Positions 1-5,490 of a stretch of 5,490 nucleotides of DNA are shown piece by piece. The notes beneath the pieces were generated by a model. That model did not search any database, was not told the DNA's origin, and was given only the letters and a program-made list of their open reading frames with translations. Numbering within the stretch: position 1 is the stretch's first letter; the number at the start of each line of letters is the position of its first letter. The stretch spans positions 1 through 5,490 of the forward strand of contig CANFIL010000092.1 of assembly GCA_947447095.1 (NCBI GenBank), in the 5' to 3' direction. The position numbers were made by a program, and so were the translations under genes. Source of the DNA: Actinomycetota bacterium (GTDB lineage Bacteria; Actinomycetota; Actinomycetes; S36-B12; UBA5976).

Positions 1-985
1 AACGTGGTGAGGGATTAAGCGCACAGACACCCAATATCCCAAAAATCCAAAGATTGTATTGTGGCGAAAGTACGCGGCTTGTCATCATTGCAATGAGCAC
101 AACAAGAAGTGCAACATCGCCAGCCATTGCGGTCTCAAGACGACCTTGAATTCGCCACATCACTATCCGGGCCATCAAGAGAACCGTGACAAGCGTCATG
201 ACCAGCGAGACCAGGCCAGTGCTACGCGCAGCAACCTCGATCGCACCGAAACGAAATTCAGTGCGAACAACATGCGAGGTTGCGTTCCACCACATGTAAG
301 GCAGCGCACCAACTGATTCAATCTGCAGTCCCCGAGATTTCTGGCCTTGAATAAACGAGAAACTCCCTGGCCACCACATTTTGAGTAGGAGTGAACCGGC
401 CGCAAAGGTCGTAATAAAAGCGGTGAACGCGGGAAGAACGTGCTTGCGAGAGATTGTGAGCAGCCCCAGGGCTGGCCACACTTTGAGTAACGTTCCAATG
501 GCGTACCAGATACCCGCGCGTGCTGGCGTTGACGTGGCAAGCAAGCCCAGAACCATCGCAAGGGTAGGAAAGACATCGAATCGTCCAAGCATGATTGGGC
601 CCATGACTACTGGGGCCGCCAACCAAATCAATGCAGGAGTGAAGTCATCTTCAAGGCGATTTCGGCACGCTCGAATCAAGGCAATCATCAGCACTGCATC
701 TGCGACGAGTGCTAACGCAACAAATCCGATTGTGTTCGGAGCAACCAGATATCCCAAAAAGAAGACAACGGCAGCTAAAGGCGGGTACTGCCACATGGGG
801 TCGTTAATAGGAAAATGACCATCTGCAATGTTGCTCGACCACCAGTCGTACAACTGCACGTCACTGAAGAGGTATTGCGAAAGTGGGTACGGCAGGACAC
901 TCATTCCAGACCCAAAGGCCCATAGACGAGTAATGGCCCACAGGATGAGCAACCCGATCGGCGTGATGCGTTTAAGGGAGTTCAT
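1..985 (-). CDS. GT87 family (DUF2029) polyprenyl-phosphate-mannose-type glycosyltransferase, partial (C-terminus outside window)
   Basis: This is an integral membrane glycosyltransferase, read from the ATG at 985-983 and still open at the window edge after 328 codons. Seen: a very hydrophobic protein with about nine or ten predicted membrane segments (roughly residues 10-28, 70-83, 87-105, 117-150, 157-178, 183-201, 257-275, 291-303, 309-325). An early acidic loop holds YDWW (46-49), with Asp47 in the position expected of the catalytic acidic residue of GT-C enzymes. Other landmarks are QYPPLA (66-71), GRFDVFP (134-140), KVWPAL (168-173), RGLQIESVGALP (218-229) and SPQYNLW (307-313). These are typical of actinobacterial GT87 proteins, which transfer mannose from polyprenyl-phosphate-mannose on the outer face of the membrane, for example in lipomannan and lipoarabinomannan branching. 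The start is fixed, because an in-frame TAA (991-989) lies two codons upstream. The A of the start is the last base of the acyl-CoA synthetase stop (TAATG), which suggests translational coupling. The family call is firm; the exact sugar and acceptor are not known. Confidence 0.9.
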   Translation of the reverse strand, partial: MNSLKRITPIGLLILWAITRLWAFGSGMSVLPYPLSQYLFSDVQLYDWWSSNIADGHFPINDPMWQYPPLAAVVFFLGYLVAPNTIGFVALALVADAVLMIALIRACRNRLEDDFTPALIWLAAPVVMGPIMLGRFDVFPTLAMVLGLLATSTPARAGIWYAIGTLLKVWPALGLLTISRKHVLPAFTAFITTFAAGSLLLKMWWPGSFSFIQGQKSRGLQIESVGALPYMWWNATSHVVRTEFRFGAIEVAARSTGLVSLVMTLVTVLLMARIVMWRIQGRLETAMAGDVALLVVLIAMMTSRVLSPQYNLWIFGILGVCALNPSPR

Positions 986-2781
986 TATTTATAAAGCGAA
1001 TTGATCTCAGCAGAAAAATCCTGATTAATGAGATGTCGTTTAATGCTCAGTTTTGGAGTCAGATAACCATTCTCGATCGTGAGATCAAACGGCAAAATGA
1101 GAAACTTTTTAATGGCTTCGGAATTTGAGACTGCCTCATTCGCGGAGTTCACTGCTTGTTGCACTAAAGCTCGCACTTCGGGGTTTTCGCTCAGTTCAGC
1201 AATGGGAGCGGGTTCAATTCCATGTGCACTTAAAATTCCAGGCAGTGCCTCTTGGTCAAGTGTCACAAGTGCGCTGATGTACGGTTTGCCATCACCGACC
1301 GCAACGCATTGACTGATGATCGGCGTAGCCCGTAGGCGATCTTCAAGAACGTTCGGAGCGACATTTTTTCCAGCCGAAGTGACAAGTAGTTCTTTCTTAC
1401 GACCAGTGATGTAGAGATAGCCATCTTCGTCTAGGCGACCAACATCTCCGGAATGAAACCATCCATCGGAGGTGATAGCTTCGGCCGTGGCATCGGGATT
1501 GTTCCAGTAGCCCTTAAAAATGTGATGGCCACGCAGCAACACCTCGCCATCGTCAGCGATATGCACTTCCGTTCCAAATACAGGTTTGCCAACCGAACCA
1601 ATCTTGATTGCCCCGGGGATATTCAAAGTGGATCCAGCGGATGTTTCGGTGAGTCCATACCCTTCGAGAACCATGAGACCCAAGCCTCGGTAAAAATGGC
1701 CGAGTCGAGCACCTAAGGAAGCGCCTCCGGAAATAGCATGCGTGACGCGTCCTCCCATTGCGGCGCGCAGTTTGCTGTAAACCAACTTGTCAAACAAGCC
1801 ATGACGCATGGAAAGCATTTTTGATGGGCCACCGTCATCGAGAGATTCGCTATAGGCAATGGCGGTAGATGTTGCCGCGTCAAAAATTGCACCCTTAAGT
1901 TTTCCGGCATCGTGTGCCTTGGAACTGGAGCCGTTATAAACCTTTTCAAACACGCGAGGAACAGCAAGCAAAAACGTAGGTCGAAAAGCCTGAAGATCCT
2001 TCAATAACGTTCCTGGATTAGGACTGTGGCCGATCGTTACGCGCGAACGAATCATTGCAAGTTGAATGAGACGTCCAAAAACGTGTGCGAGCGGAAGGAA
2101 GAGAAGTGTTGATGCATCTGGCCGAAGGAAAACATCGGGAATTCCTTCGATGAGATTGTCGCACTCGGACATAAAGTTTCCGTGCGTCAGAACACAGCCC
2201 TTTGGACGTCCTGTTGTACCGGAGGTGTAGATGATTGTGGCAATGTCATCAGGCGTCGCTAACTGGCGTCGTGCATCTAGTTCTGAATCAGAAATGTGTG
2301 CGCCACGGTTGGTCAGCTCAGTTAGCACATCGTCTGCGAATACGTATTGGCGTGTCATGTCTGGCACCGTGCTGGCAATTTCATTGAAAGGGTATAGAGT
2401 TCGTGCAGCCTCAAAGAACGTTGCGATGACGTGACTATCCTGCATCATCCACTGAACTTGCTCAGCAGATGAGGTTTCATAAATTGGCACAGTGATGGCG
2501 CCGGCGTACCAAATTGCATAGTCGGCAATGGTCCATTCGCTGCGTGTGCGTGAAAAGATGGCGACTCGGTCACCAGGCATAATCCCGTCGGCAATCAGAC
2601 CCTTTGCCACACCGCGTACCCGGTTACGAAATTCTGTGGACGTCATTGGCTTCCACTCGCCATTTGTCTCCACAGAAATCACGTGAGCGTCTGGGAAGCT
2701 GTCCCCATTAAATTCAACGTGATCAGTGACATTGCCTGAAGTAGGTGTGGCAACAAGTGCAGCGGTGCTGGCATTACGCAT
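985..2781 (-). CDS. fadD15: Long-chain fatty-acid-CoA ligase, FadD15-like (AMP-forming)
   Basis: It activates fatty acids to acyl-CoA through an acyl-adenylate, consuming ATP and CoA and releasing AMP and pyrophosphate; a cytosolic or membrane-associated enzyme. At 598 residues it has the usual length of the family. Motifs of the adenylate-forming superfamily appear in order: YTSGTTGRPKG (185-195, phosphate-binding loop), VPRVFEKVYN (274-283, long-chain ligase linker region), GYGLTETS (374-381), HSGDVG (443-448, ribose-binding Asp446), ITGRKKELLVTSAGKNVAP (458-476, hinge) and NGYLTPKLSIKR (571-582, C-terminal A10 region). The A10 region is odd: relatives I recall read TPTxK, but here the position of that lysine is Ser579, with Lys577 two residues earlier. 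The start is secure: an in-frame TAA (2793-2791) lies three codons before the ATG and no other start codon falls between. No Shine-Dalgarno is visible, and a -10-like TAATCT sits six bases before the ATG. It is the first gene of an operon with the GT87 gene and is divergent from plsC. Confidence 0.95.
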   Translation of the reverse strand: MRNASTAALVATPTSGNVTDHVEFNGDSFPDAHVISVETNGEWKPMTSTEFRNRVRGVAKGLIADGIMPGDRVAIFSRTRSEWTIADYAIWYAGAITVPIYETSSAEQVQWMMQDSHVIATFFEAARTLYPFNEIASTVPDMTRQYVFADDVLTELTNRGAHISDSELDARRQLATPDDIATIIYTSGTTGRPKGCVLTHGNFMSECDNLIEGIPDVFLRPDASTLLFLPLAHVFGRLIQLAMIRSRVTIGHSPNPGTLLKDLQAFRPTFLLAVPRVFEKVYNGSSSKAHDAGKLKGAIFDAATSTAIAYSESLDDGGPSKMLSMRHGLFDKLVYSKLRAAMGGRVTHAISGGASLGARLGHFYRGLGLMVLEGYGLTETSAGSTLNIPGAIKIGSVGKPVFGTEVHIADDGEVLLRGHHIFKGYWNNPDATAEAITSDGWFHSGDVGRLDEDGYLYITGRKKELLVTSAGKNVAPNVLEDRLRATPIISQCVAVGDGKPYISALVTLDQEALPGILSAHGIEPAPIAELSENPEVRALVQQAVNSANEAVSNSEAIKKFLILPFDLTIENGYLTPKLSIKRHLINQDFSAEINSLYK

Positions 2782-2787
2782 GTAGGC

Positions 2788-2793
2788 AGATTA
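2788..2793 (-). promoter_or_regulatory. Probable -10 element of fadD15 (leaderless start)
   Basis: The minus strand reads TAATCT, then six bases, then the ATG at 2781. A transcription start seven bases below the -10 would fall on the A of the ATG, giving a leaderless mRNA, which fits the lack of a Shine-Dalgarno. No convincing -35 lies at 16-19 bp; a TTGTCA at 2821-2816 is 22 bp away, which is too far for a standard promoter. The TAA inside this element is also the in-frame stop that fixes the gene start. Confidence 0.55.
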
Positions 2794-2840
2794 GCGTCTC
2801 ACGGAGTGAAATACCTGACAATCGCGGGTCATATTGCTGT

Positions 2841-2846
2841 GAAGGG
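2841..2846 (+). promoter_or_regulatory. Ribosome binding site of plsC (decides the GTG start)
   Basis: GAAGGG lies six bases before the GTG at 2853-2855, a normal spacing for a Shine-Dalgarno. It is the clearest ribosome binding site among the starts in this window. It argues against the in-frame ATG at 2745, which would put the gene over the first 37 bases of the divergent acyl-CoA synthetase and add about 36 residues with no family resemblance. It also argues against the in-frame GTG at 2871, which has no such site. Confidence 0.7.
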
Positions 2847-2852
2847 CAGCGG

Positions 2853-3569
2853 GTGACTACCGTAGTACTCGTGGCCCAAAGCGATAACTTCTATCGGTTC
2901 TTAAAGAACATTGCTATCGGCCCTGCTATTGAAGTAACTTTTCATCCTTGGGTCGAGGGTCTAGAAAACATTCCAGAATCTGGTTCAGCTATTTTAGCCA
3001 GCAATCACTTGTCATTCTCCGATTCAATTTTCCTACCAATTGCGGTTCCTCGTAAGATCACTTTTCTGGCCAAGAGCGACTACTTCACGGCGCCAGGTGT
3101 CCGTGGAAAAGTTACGGCATCATTTTTTCGTGGTGCTGGACAAGTGCCGGTAGATCGCACTGGCGGCAATGCCAGTACTGCTGCGATCAGCACTGGAGTA
3201 CGGCTTTTGAATGAAGGTCACTTATTGGGAATCTACCCAGAAGGCACTCGCTCACCTGATGCTCGGTTGTACCGCGGCAAAACTGGAGTTGCACGCATGG
3301 CGCTTGAAGCGCGCGTTCCAGTGATTCCTGTCGCGATGATCAATACTGAAAAAGTTCAGCCGATTGGTCGTAGTCGCCCCAACTTCGGTGTCGATGTCGG
3401 CATTCGAATTGGCAAGCCCCTGGACTTCTCGCGGTACTACGGAATGGAAGACGACCGTTTTGTCTTACGTTCACTTACCGACGAAATTATGTACAAAATT
3501 ATGGATCTATCTGGCCAAGAGTACGTAGACATGTACGCATCGCGTGCAAAAACTTTAGCTTCTGACTAA
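2853..3569 (+). CDS. plsC: 1-acyl-sn-glycerol-3-phosphate acyltransferase family protein (PlsC-like)
   Basis: It probably transfers an acyl group from acyl-CoA (or acyl-ACP) to lysophosphatidic acid or a related lipid acceptor at the inner face of the membrane, a step of phospholipid synthesis. From the GTG start it is 238 residues, the usual size of a compact PlsC protein. The LPLAT motifs are present in order: NHLSFSD (51-57, the catalytic HX4D pair His52 and Asp57), GQVPVDR (96-102), YPEGTRS (128-134, phosphate binding) and VPVIPV (155-160). There is no clear signal peptide or strong membrane helix, so it is probably a peripheral membrane protein. It is divergent from the acyl-CoA synthetase, which could supply its acyl-CoA substrate, and ends three bases from the stop of the convergent phosphofructokinase gene. 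Actinobacterial genomes carry several paralogues of this family, so a role on glycolipid acceptors cannot be excluded. No good -10 was found upstream. Confidence 0.9.
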   Translation: MTTVVLVAQSDNFYRFLKNIAIGPAIEVTFHPWVEGLENIPESGSAILASNHLSFSDSIFLPIAVPRKITFLAKSDYFTAPGVRGKVTASFFRGAGQVPVDRTGGNASTAAISTGVRLLNEGHLLGIYPEGTRSPDARLYRGKTGVARMALEARVPVIPVAMINTEKVQPIGRSRPNFGVDVGIRIGKPLDFSRYYGMEDDRFVLRSLTDEIMYKIMDLSGQEYVDMYASRAKTLASD

Positions 3570-3577
3570 CGGTTAGT
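3565..3577. repeat. 13-bp palindrome containing both convergent stop codons
   Basis: ACTAAC, a central G, then GTTAGT form a perfect inverted repeat with 6-bp arms. The left arm carries the TAA of plsC (3567-3569) and the right arm the TAA of the phosphofructokinase gene on the other strand (3575-3573). Any hairpin would have a weak, A+T-rich five-pair stem with a three-base loop and no U-tract, so I do not call it an intrinsic terminator. It may simply reflect two TAA stops placed symmetrically. Confidence 0.6.
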
Positions 3578-4793
3578 GCGCTACTGCGCTACCAATAGGT
3601 TGACCAAGATCTCGCAGTAATGATGTGAACCACTCTTGTGTTACGTCGAACGGTTTTGCACCTGCAACGCGTTCAAATTCGCAGGCACGAATGACGTTTC
3701 CTTGATTCTCGTCTTGTCCAACCAGACCACTCACGCCATCAAGTGCAGCTGCAACAGCAACATCGGCACATGCGCGAATAAGTTCCTGATCCCGAGTATT
3801 GGCAGGGGCGGAACGAGCGTAATAGCCACTCTTTTGAACCAAAACTTTGTCGGCATCAATCATTGGTGCAAATTGCTTGGCAAACCACGCTCCGGGATTG
3901 ATCTTGTCGATCTGAACATGGCCGAATGCATCTCTTGGAATGTCATCGCCGCGTGATTCCATTTCAGCGACGATTGCATCTACTCCAGCGCCTTCAGACA
4001 GAAAGATGTTGACGTTGCCAACGGTATCCATCACGGTCTTCAAGCGTGCGGCTTCGGCCGTGAGATCAATGTGTAGTTCTGGAACATAAACGGCGTGAAC
4101 ATCTCGACGTTCGCGTGAGACACCAAGGCCTGCGAGCCATGCGGTTTCATCGAGGAGATTTCGGTAACTGACTGCTGTTGCTCCAGTTAACCAACCGCAA
4201 TGTCGACCCATAACTTCATGCACGATGAGCATGCGGGTATTCGAGGTATGTTCACTCACGACATTGCTGAAATAGTGCGCGCCTTCATCTGCGGCGGTCC
4301 ACGCCCCAAGTGATTGAGCGATGGGGTACACGTCGTTATCAATTGTCTTGGGAAGTCCTACAACGCCGAGTCCGTAGTTGTTTGTGGCGAGGAAGGCGGC
4401 CAGATCCGCAGCCGCTGTATTGGTATCGTCGCCACCGATCGTGTGCAGGACGTCGACCCCGTCCTTAACGAGTTGGTCGGCTGCAACCTGCTGTGGATCT
4501 TGCCCTTCGGCTACTAGGCCACGCTTGACGCAGTCTGCGACGTTTGTGAGTTTCACGCGACTGTTACCGATCGGGCTACCGCCGAAATTCTGTAAGAGGT
4601 GCGCGTTCTTGCGCACTTCTGGAGTAATGACGATTGAATCGCCTCGTAATAGGCCGTGGTAACCGTTTCGGTAGGCGATGATCTCAATATCTGGGGCTAT
4701 TTCGGTGTAACGCTCTATGAGTGCACCAACTGCGGAAGATAAACATGGGGCTAGGCCGCCGGCGGTAAGGAGCGCAACGCGTTTCACTGTCAT
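3573..4793 (-). CDS. pfp: Pyrophosphate-dependent 6-phosphofructokinase (PPi-PFK)
   Basis: It catalyses reversible phosphorylation of fructose 6-phosphate to fructose 1,6-bisphosphate in the cytosol, using pyrophosphate rather than ATP. At 406 residues it resembles the approximately 404-residue Propionibacterium freudenreichii enzyme as I recall it. Seen: LLTAGGLAPC at the N-terminus (8-17), FGGSPIGNSR (70-79), GGDDT (120-124), PKTIDND (148-154, with the catalytic Asp), MGR (195-197, substrate binding), VPE (237-239), SEGAG (266-270), DKINPGAWFAKQ (296-307) and QKSGYYARS (320-328). Donor choice follows from two residues: Asp123, where ATP enzymes have Gly (GGDGS), and Lys149, where they have Gly (PGTIDND). 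The ATG at 4793 is the first standard start after an in-frame TAG (4841-4839). It has no Shine-Dalgarno, but a -10-like TATATT lies six bases upstream. The gene is divergent from the DAHP synthase gene and convergent with plsC. Its last codons carry an 8-bp tandem duplication. Confidence 0.96.
   Translation of the reverse strand: MTVKRVALLTAGGLAPCLSSAVGALIERYTEIAPDIEIIAYRNGYHGLLRGDSIVITPEVRKNAHLLQNFGGSPIGNSRVKLTNVADCVKRGLVAEGQDPQQVAADQLVKDGVDVLHTIGGDDTNTAAADLAAFLATNNYGLGVVGLPKTIDNDVYPIAQSLGAWTAADEGAHYFSNVVSEHTSNTRMLIVHEVMGRHCGWLTGATAVSYRNLLDETAWLAGLGVSRERRDVHAVYVPELHIDLTAEAARLKTVMDTVGNVNIFLSEGAGVDAIVAEMESRGDDIPRDAFGHVQIDKINPGAWFAKQFAPMIDADKVLVQKSGYYARSAPANTRDQELIRACADVAVAAALDGVSGLVGQDENQGNVIRACEFERVAGAKPFDVTQEWFTSLLRDLGQPIGSAVAH
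3577..3592. repeat. 8-bp tandem duplication at the 3' end of the PPi-PFK gene
   Basis: TGCGCTAC occurs twice head to tail (3577-3584 and 3585-3592). On the coding strand it specifies the last residues of the phosphofructokinase (SAVAH) just before the TAA. Since 8 is not a multiple of 3, one copy fewer would shift the frame past this stop and into the antisense of plsC. It could be a recent slippage event or chance. Confidence 0.7.
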
Positions 4794-4799
4794 GGTGAA

Positions 4800-4805
4800 A
4801 ATATA
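4800..4805 (-). promoter_or_regulatory. Probable -10 element of pfp (leaderless start)
   Basis: The minus strand reads TATATT, then exactly six bases, then the ATG at 4793. It matches the -10 consensus at five of six positions (TATAAT). With normal spacing, transcription would begin at the A of the ATG. No purine-rich Shine-Dalgarno precedes the ATG. No good -35 is visible; the region 17 bp upstream is G+C-rich, with a short GCCG/CGGC dyad (4814-4827). Confidence 0.6.
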
Positions 4806-4882
4806 CCCGAACTGCCGATTCGCCGGCCTTCGAATTACCTACGTGAAGATCGTCCGATTTAGAGTTCACCGCTGTGTGCGGG

Positions 4883-4888
4883 TAATCT
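4883..4888 (+). promoter_or_regulatory. Probable -10 element of the DAHP synthase gene (leaderless start)
   Basis: TAATCT is followed by six bases and the ATG at 4895, the same hexamer and spacing as for fadD15. A loose -35 candidate, TTTAGA (4858-4863, four of six matches to TTGACA), lies 19 bp upstream. The six bases between hold no proper Shine-Dalgarno, so a leaderless mRNA is likely. The element lies about 77 bp from the divergent pfp -10, so the two promoters share the 101-bp intergenic region. Confidence 0.6.
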
Positions 4889-4894
4889 TGAGAA

Positions 4895-5490
4895 ATGTCC
4901 GAGATCACCTGGCCAGATTTGGTAGCCGCGCAACAGCCTGAATACCCTGACGCTGCTGCGTTGTATGAAGCTCAGGCGATTCTGCGTGCCCTGCCACCTC
5001 TGGTTTTTGCTGGTGAGTGTGACGAATTGACGTCGAAGTTAGCCAAGGCAAGTGCGGGTGAAGCATTCGTTTTGATGGGTGGCGACTGCGCAGAGACTTT
5101 TGCTGCTAACACCGCGGATTCGATTCGCGCCCGACTTAAGACGCTTTTGCAAATGGCAATTGTTTTGACCTATGGGGCTTCAGTTCCCGTGGTCAAGATT
5201 GGTCGAATCGCTGGCCAATACGGCAAGCCACGAAGTGCAGGTATGGAATCTATCGATGGGGTAGAACTTCCGTCGTACCGAGGCGACGCGGTCAACGGTT
5301 TGGATTTTGATCCTGCCTCGCGTGCGCATGACCCTATGCGACTCGTTCAGACTTACCACGCTAGTGCGGCTGCGCTGAATTTGGTGCGCGCTTTCACTCA
5401 GGGTGGTTACGCAGATTTGCGTCAGGTGCATTCCTGGAATCAAGATTTCGTTGGAGAATCAACACCTGGTAAGCGCTACGAACAAATGGC
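4895..5490 (+). CDS. aroG: Class II 3-deoxy-D-arabino-heptulosonate 7-phosphate synthase, partial (C-terminus outside window)
   Basis: This is the first enzyme of the shikimate pathway, condensing phosphoenolpyruvate with erythrose 4-phosphate in the cytosol. 198 codons are visible of the roughly 450 usual for class II enzymes. Seen: QQPEYPD (13-19), GEAFVLMGGDCAETF (55-69, with Cys65 equivalent to the metal-binding cysteine of the M. tuberculosis enzyme), LTYGASVPVVK (91-101), RIAGQYGKPRS (104-114, substrate-binding region), LPSYRGD and NG (125-135) and GGYADLRQVHSWNQDFV (170-186). The start is fixed: an in-frame TGA (4889-4891) is two codons upstream with only GAA between. It therefore begins about 22 residues later than the M. 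tuberculosis protein, aligning on QQP, and lacks that enzyme's N-terminal extension. The other metal ligands (His, Glu, Asp in the C-terminal half) lie outside the window. It is divergent from pfp. The symbol follows mycobacterial usage; streptomycete homologues are called aroH. Confidence 0.95.
   Translation, partial: MSEITWPDLVAAQQPEYPDAAALYEAQAILRALPPLVFAGECDELTSKLAKASAGEAFVLMGGDCAETFAANTADSIRARLKTLLQMAIVLTYGASVPVVKIGRIAGQYGKPRSAGMESIDGVELPSYRGDAVNGLDFDPASRAHDPMRLVQTYHASAAALNLVRAFTQGGYADLRQVHSWNQDFVGESTPGKRYEQM

Noticed and set aside
59..818. Several open frames of 85-145 codons on both strands (59-316 plus, 196-588 minus, 318-626 minus, 381-818 plus)
   Set aside because: They are out of frame with the GT87 gene, which covers the whole of 1-985 and shows family motifs throughout. 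Their translations are Cys/Arg/Ser-rich with no recognisable domain.
1713..1967. 84-codon minus-strand frame inside fadD15, and plus-strand frames at 1079-1312, 1453-1716 and 2231-2434
   Set aside because: Shadow frames of a gene with continuous motif coverage; no start signal or domain of their own.
2816..2821. TTGTCA on the minus strand as the -35 of fadD15
   Set aside because: The spacer to the TAATCT -10 would be 22 bp, outside the normal 16-19 bp range.
2830..2835. CATATT as the -10 of plsC on the plus strand
   Set aside because: Only four of six matches to consensus, no -35 at the right spacing, and it would leave almost no leader ahead of the GAAGGG ribosome binding site.
2745..2852. 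ATG at 2745 as the start of plsC
   Set aside because: It would overlap the start of the divergent acyl-CoA synthetase and add 36 residues unlike the family. The GTG at 2853 has a well-placed GAAGGG.
4814..4827. GCCG/CGGC dyad in the pfp-DAHP synthase intergenic region as an operator
   Set aside because: Arms of only four bases are expected by chance in this base composition; nothing ties them to a known regulator.
3636..4941. Open frames inside or across the start of pfp (3636-3956, 4314-4517, 4378-4662 and 4717-4941 plus; 4684-4908 minus)
   Set aside because: They lie over the strongly supported pfp gene in other frames, and the last two also run through the divergent promoter region. No plausible domains.
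5180..5443. 87-codon minus-strand frame opposite the DAHP synthase gene
   Set aside because: Antisense shadow of a well-conserved coding region with no features of its own.

Overview
The window is a compact stretch of five protein-coding genes with almost no spare DNA. I see no RNA genes, mobile elements, CRISPR arrays or phage genes. The genes point to an Actinobacterium. They are a FadD15-type acyl-CoA synthetase, a GT87 polyprenyl-phosphate-mannose-dependent glycosyltransferase, a PlsC-type acyltransferase, a Propionibacterium-like pyrophosphate-dependent phosphofructokinase and a class II DAHP synthase. From memory, mycobacteria carry fadD15, plsC, a GT87 gene and the class II DAHP synthase gene close together, and streptomycetes have a related neighbourhood. 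G+C looks close to 50% by eye. With the tight spacing and apparently leaderless starts, this would suit a small-genome, moderate-G+C lineage such as a freshwater actinobacterium. That placement is inference.

Layout. 1-985 (minus) is the N-terminal 328 codons of a multi-pass GT87 glycosyltransferase whose C-terminus lies beyond the window. 985-2781 (minus) is the acyl-CoA synthetase; its stop overlaps the GT87 start (TAATG), so the two form one operon. 2782-2852 is a divergent intergenic region. 2853-3569 (plus) is plsC, starting at a GTG behind a Shine-Dalgarno. It meets 3573-4793 (minus), the PPi-phosphofructokinase, tail to tail with a 3-nt gap inside a small palindrome. 4794-4894 is a second divergent intergenic region. 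4895-5490 (plus) is the first 198 codons of DAHP synthase, cut by the window end.

How the genes may work together. The acyl-CoA synthetase, PlsC and GT87 enzymes fit a cell-envelope group: fatty-acid activation, phospholipid or glycolipid acylation, and mannosylation of lipoglycans. The phosphofructokinase and DAHP synthase belong to central carbon and aromatic amino-acid metabolism. A possible metabolic link is that FadD releases pyrophosphate, which the phosphofructokinase uses as phosphoryl donor.

The most notable observations are three genes with an identical TANNNT-N6-ATG arrangement (probable leaderless transcripts), an acyl-CoA synthetase whose expected catalytic lysine position is serine, and the clear pyrophosphate signature of the phosphofructokinase. 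I found no convincing undescribed system; this is mainly a conserved housekeeping region.
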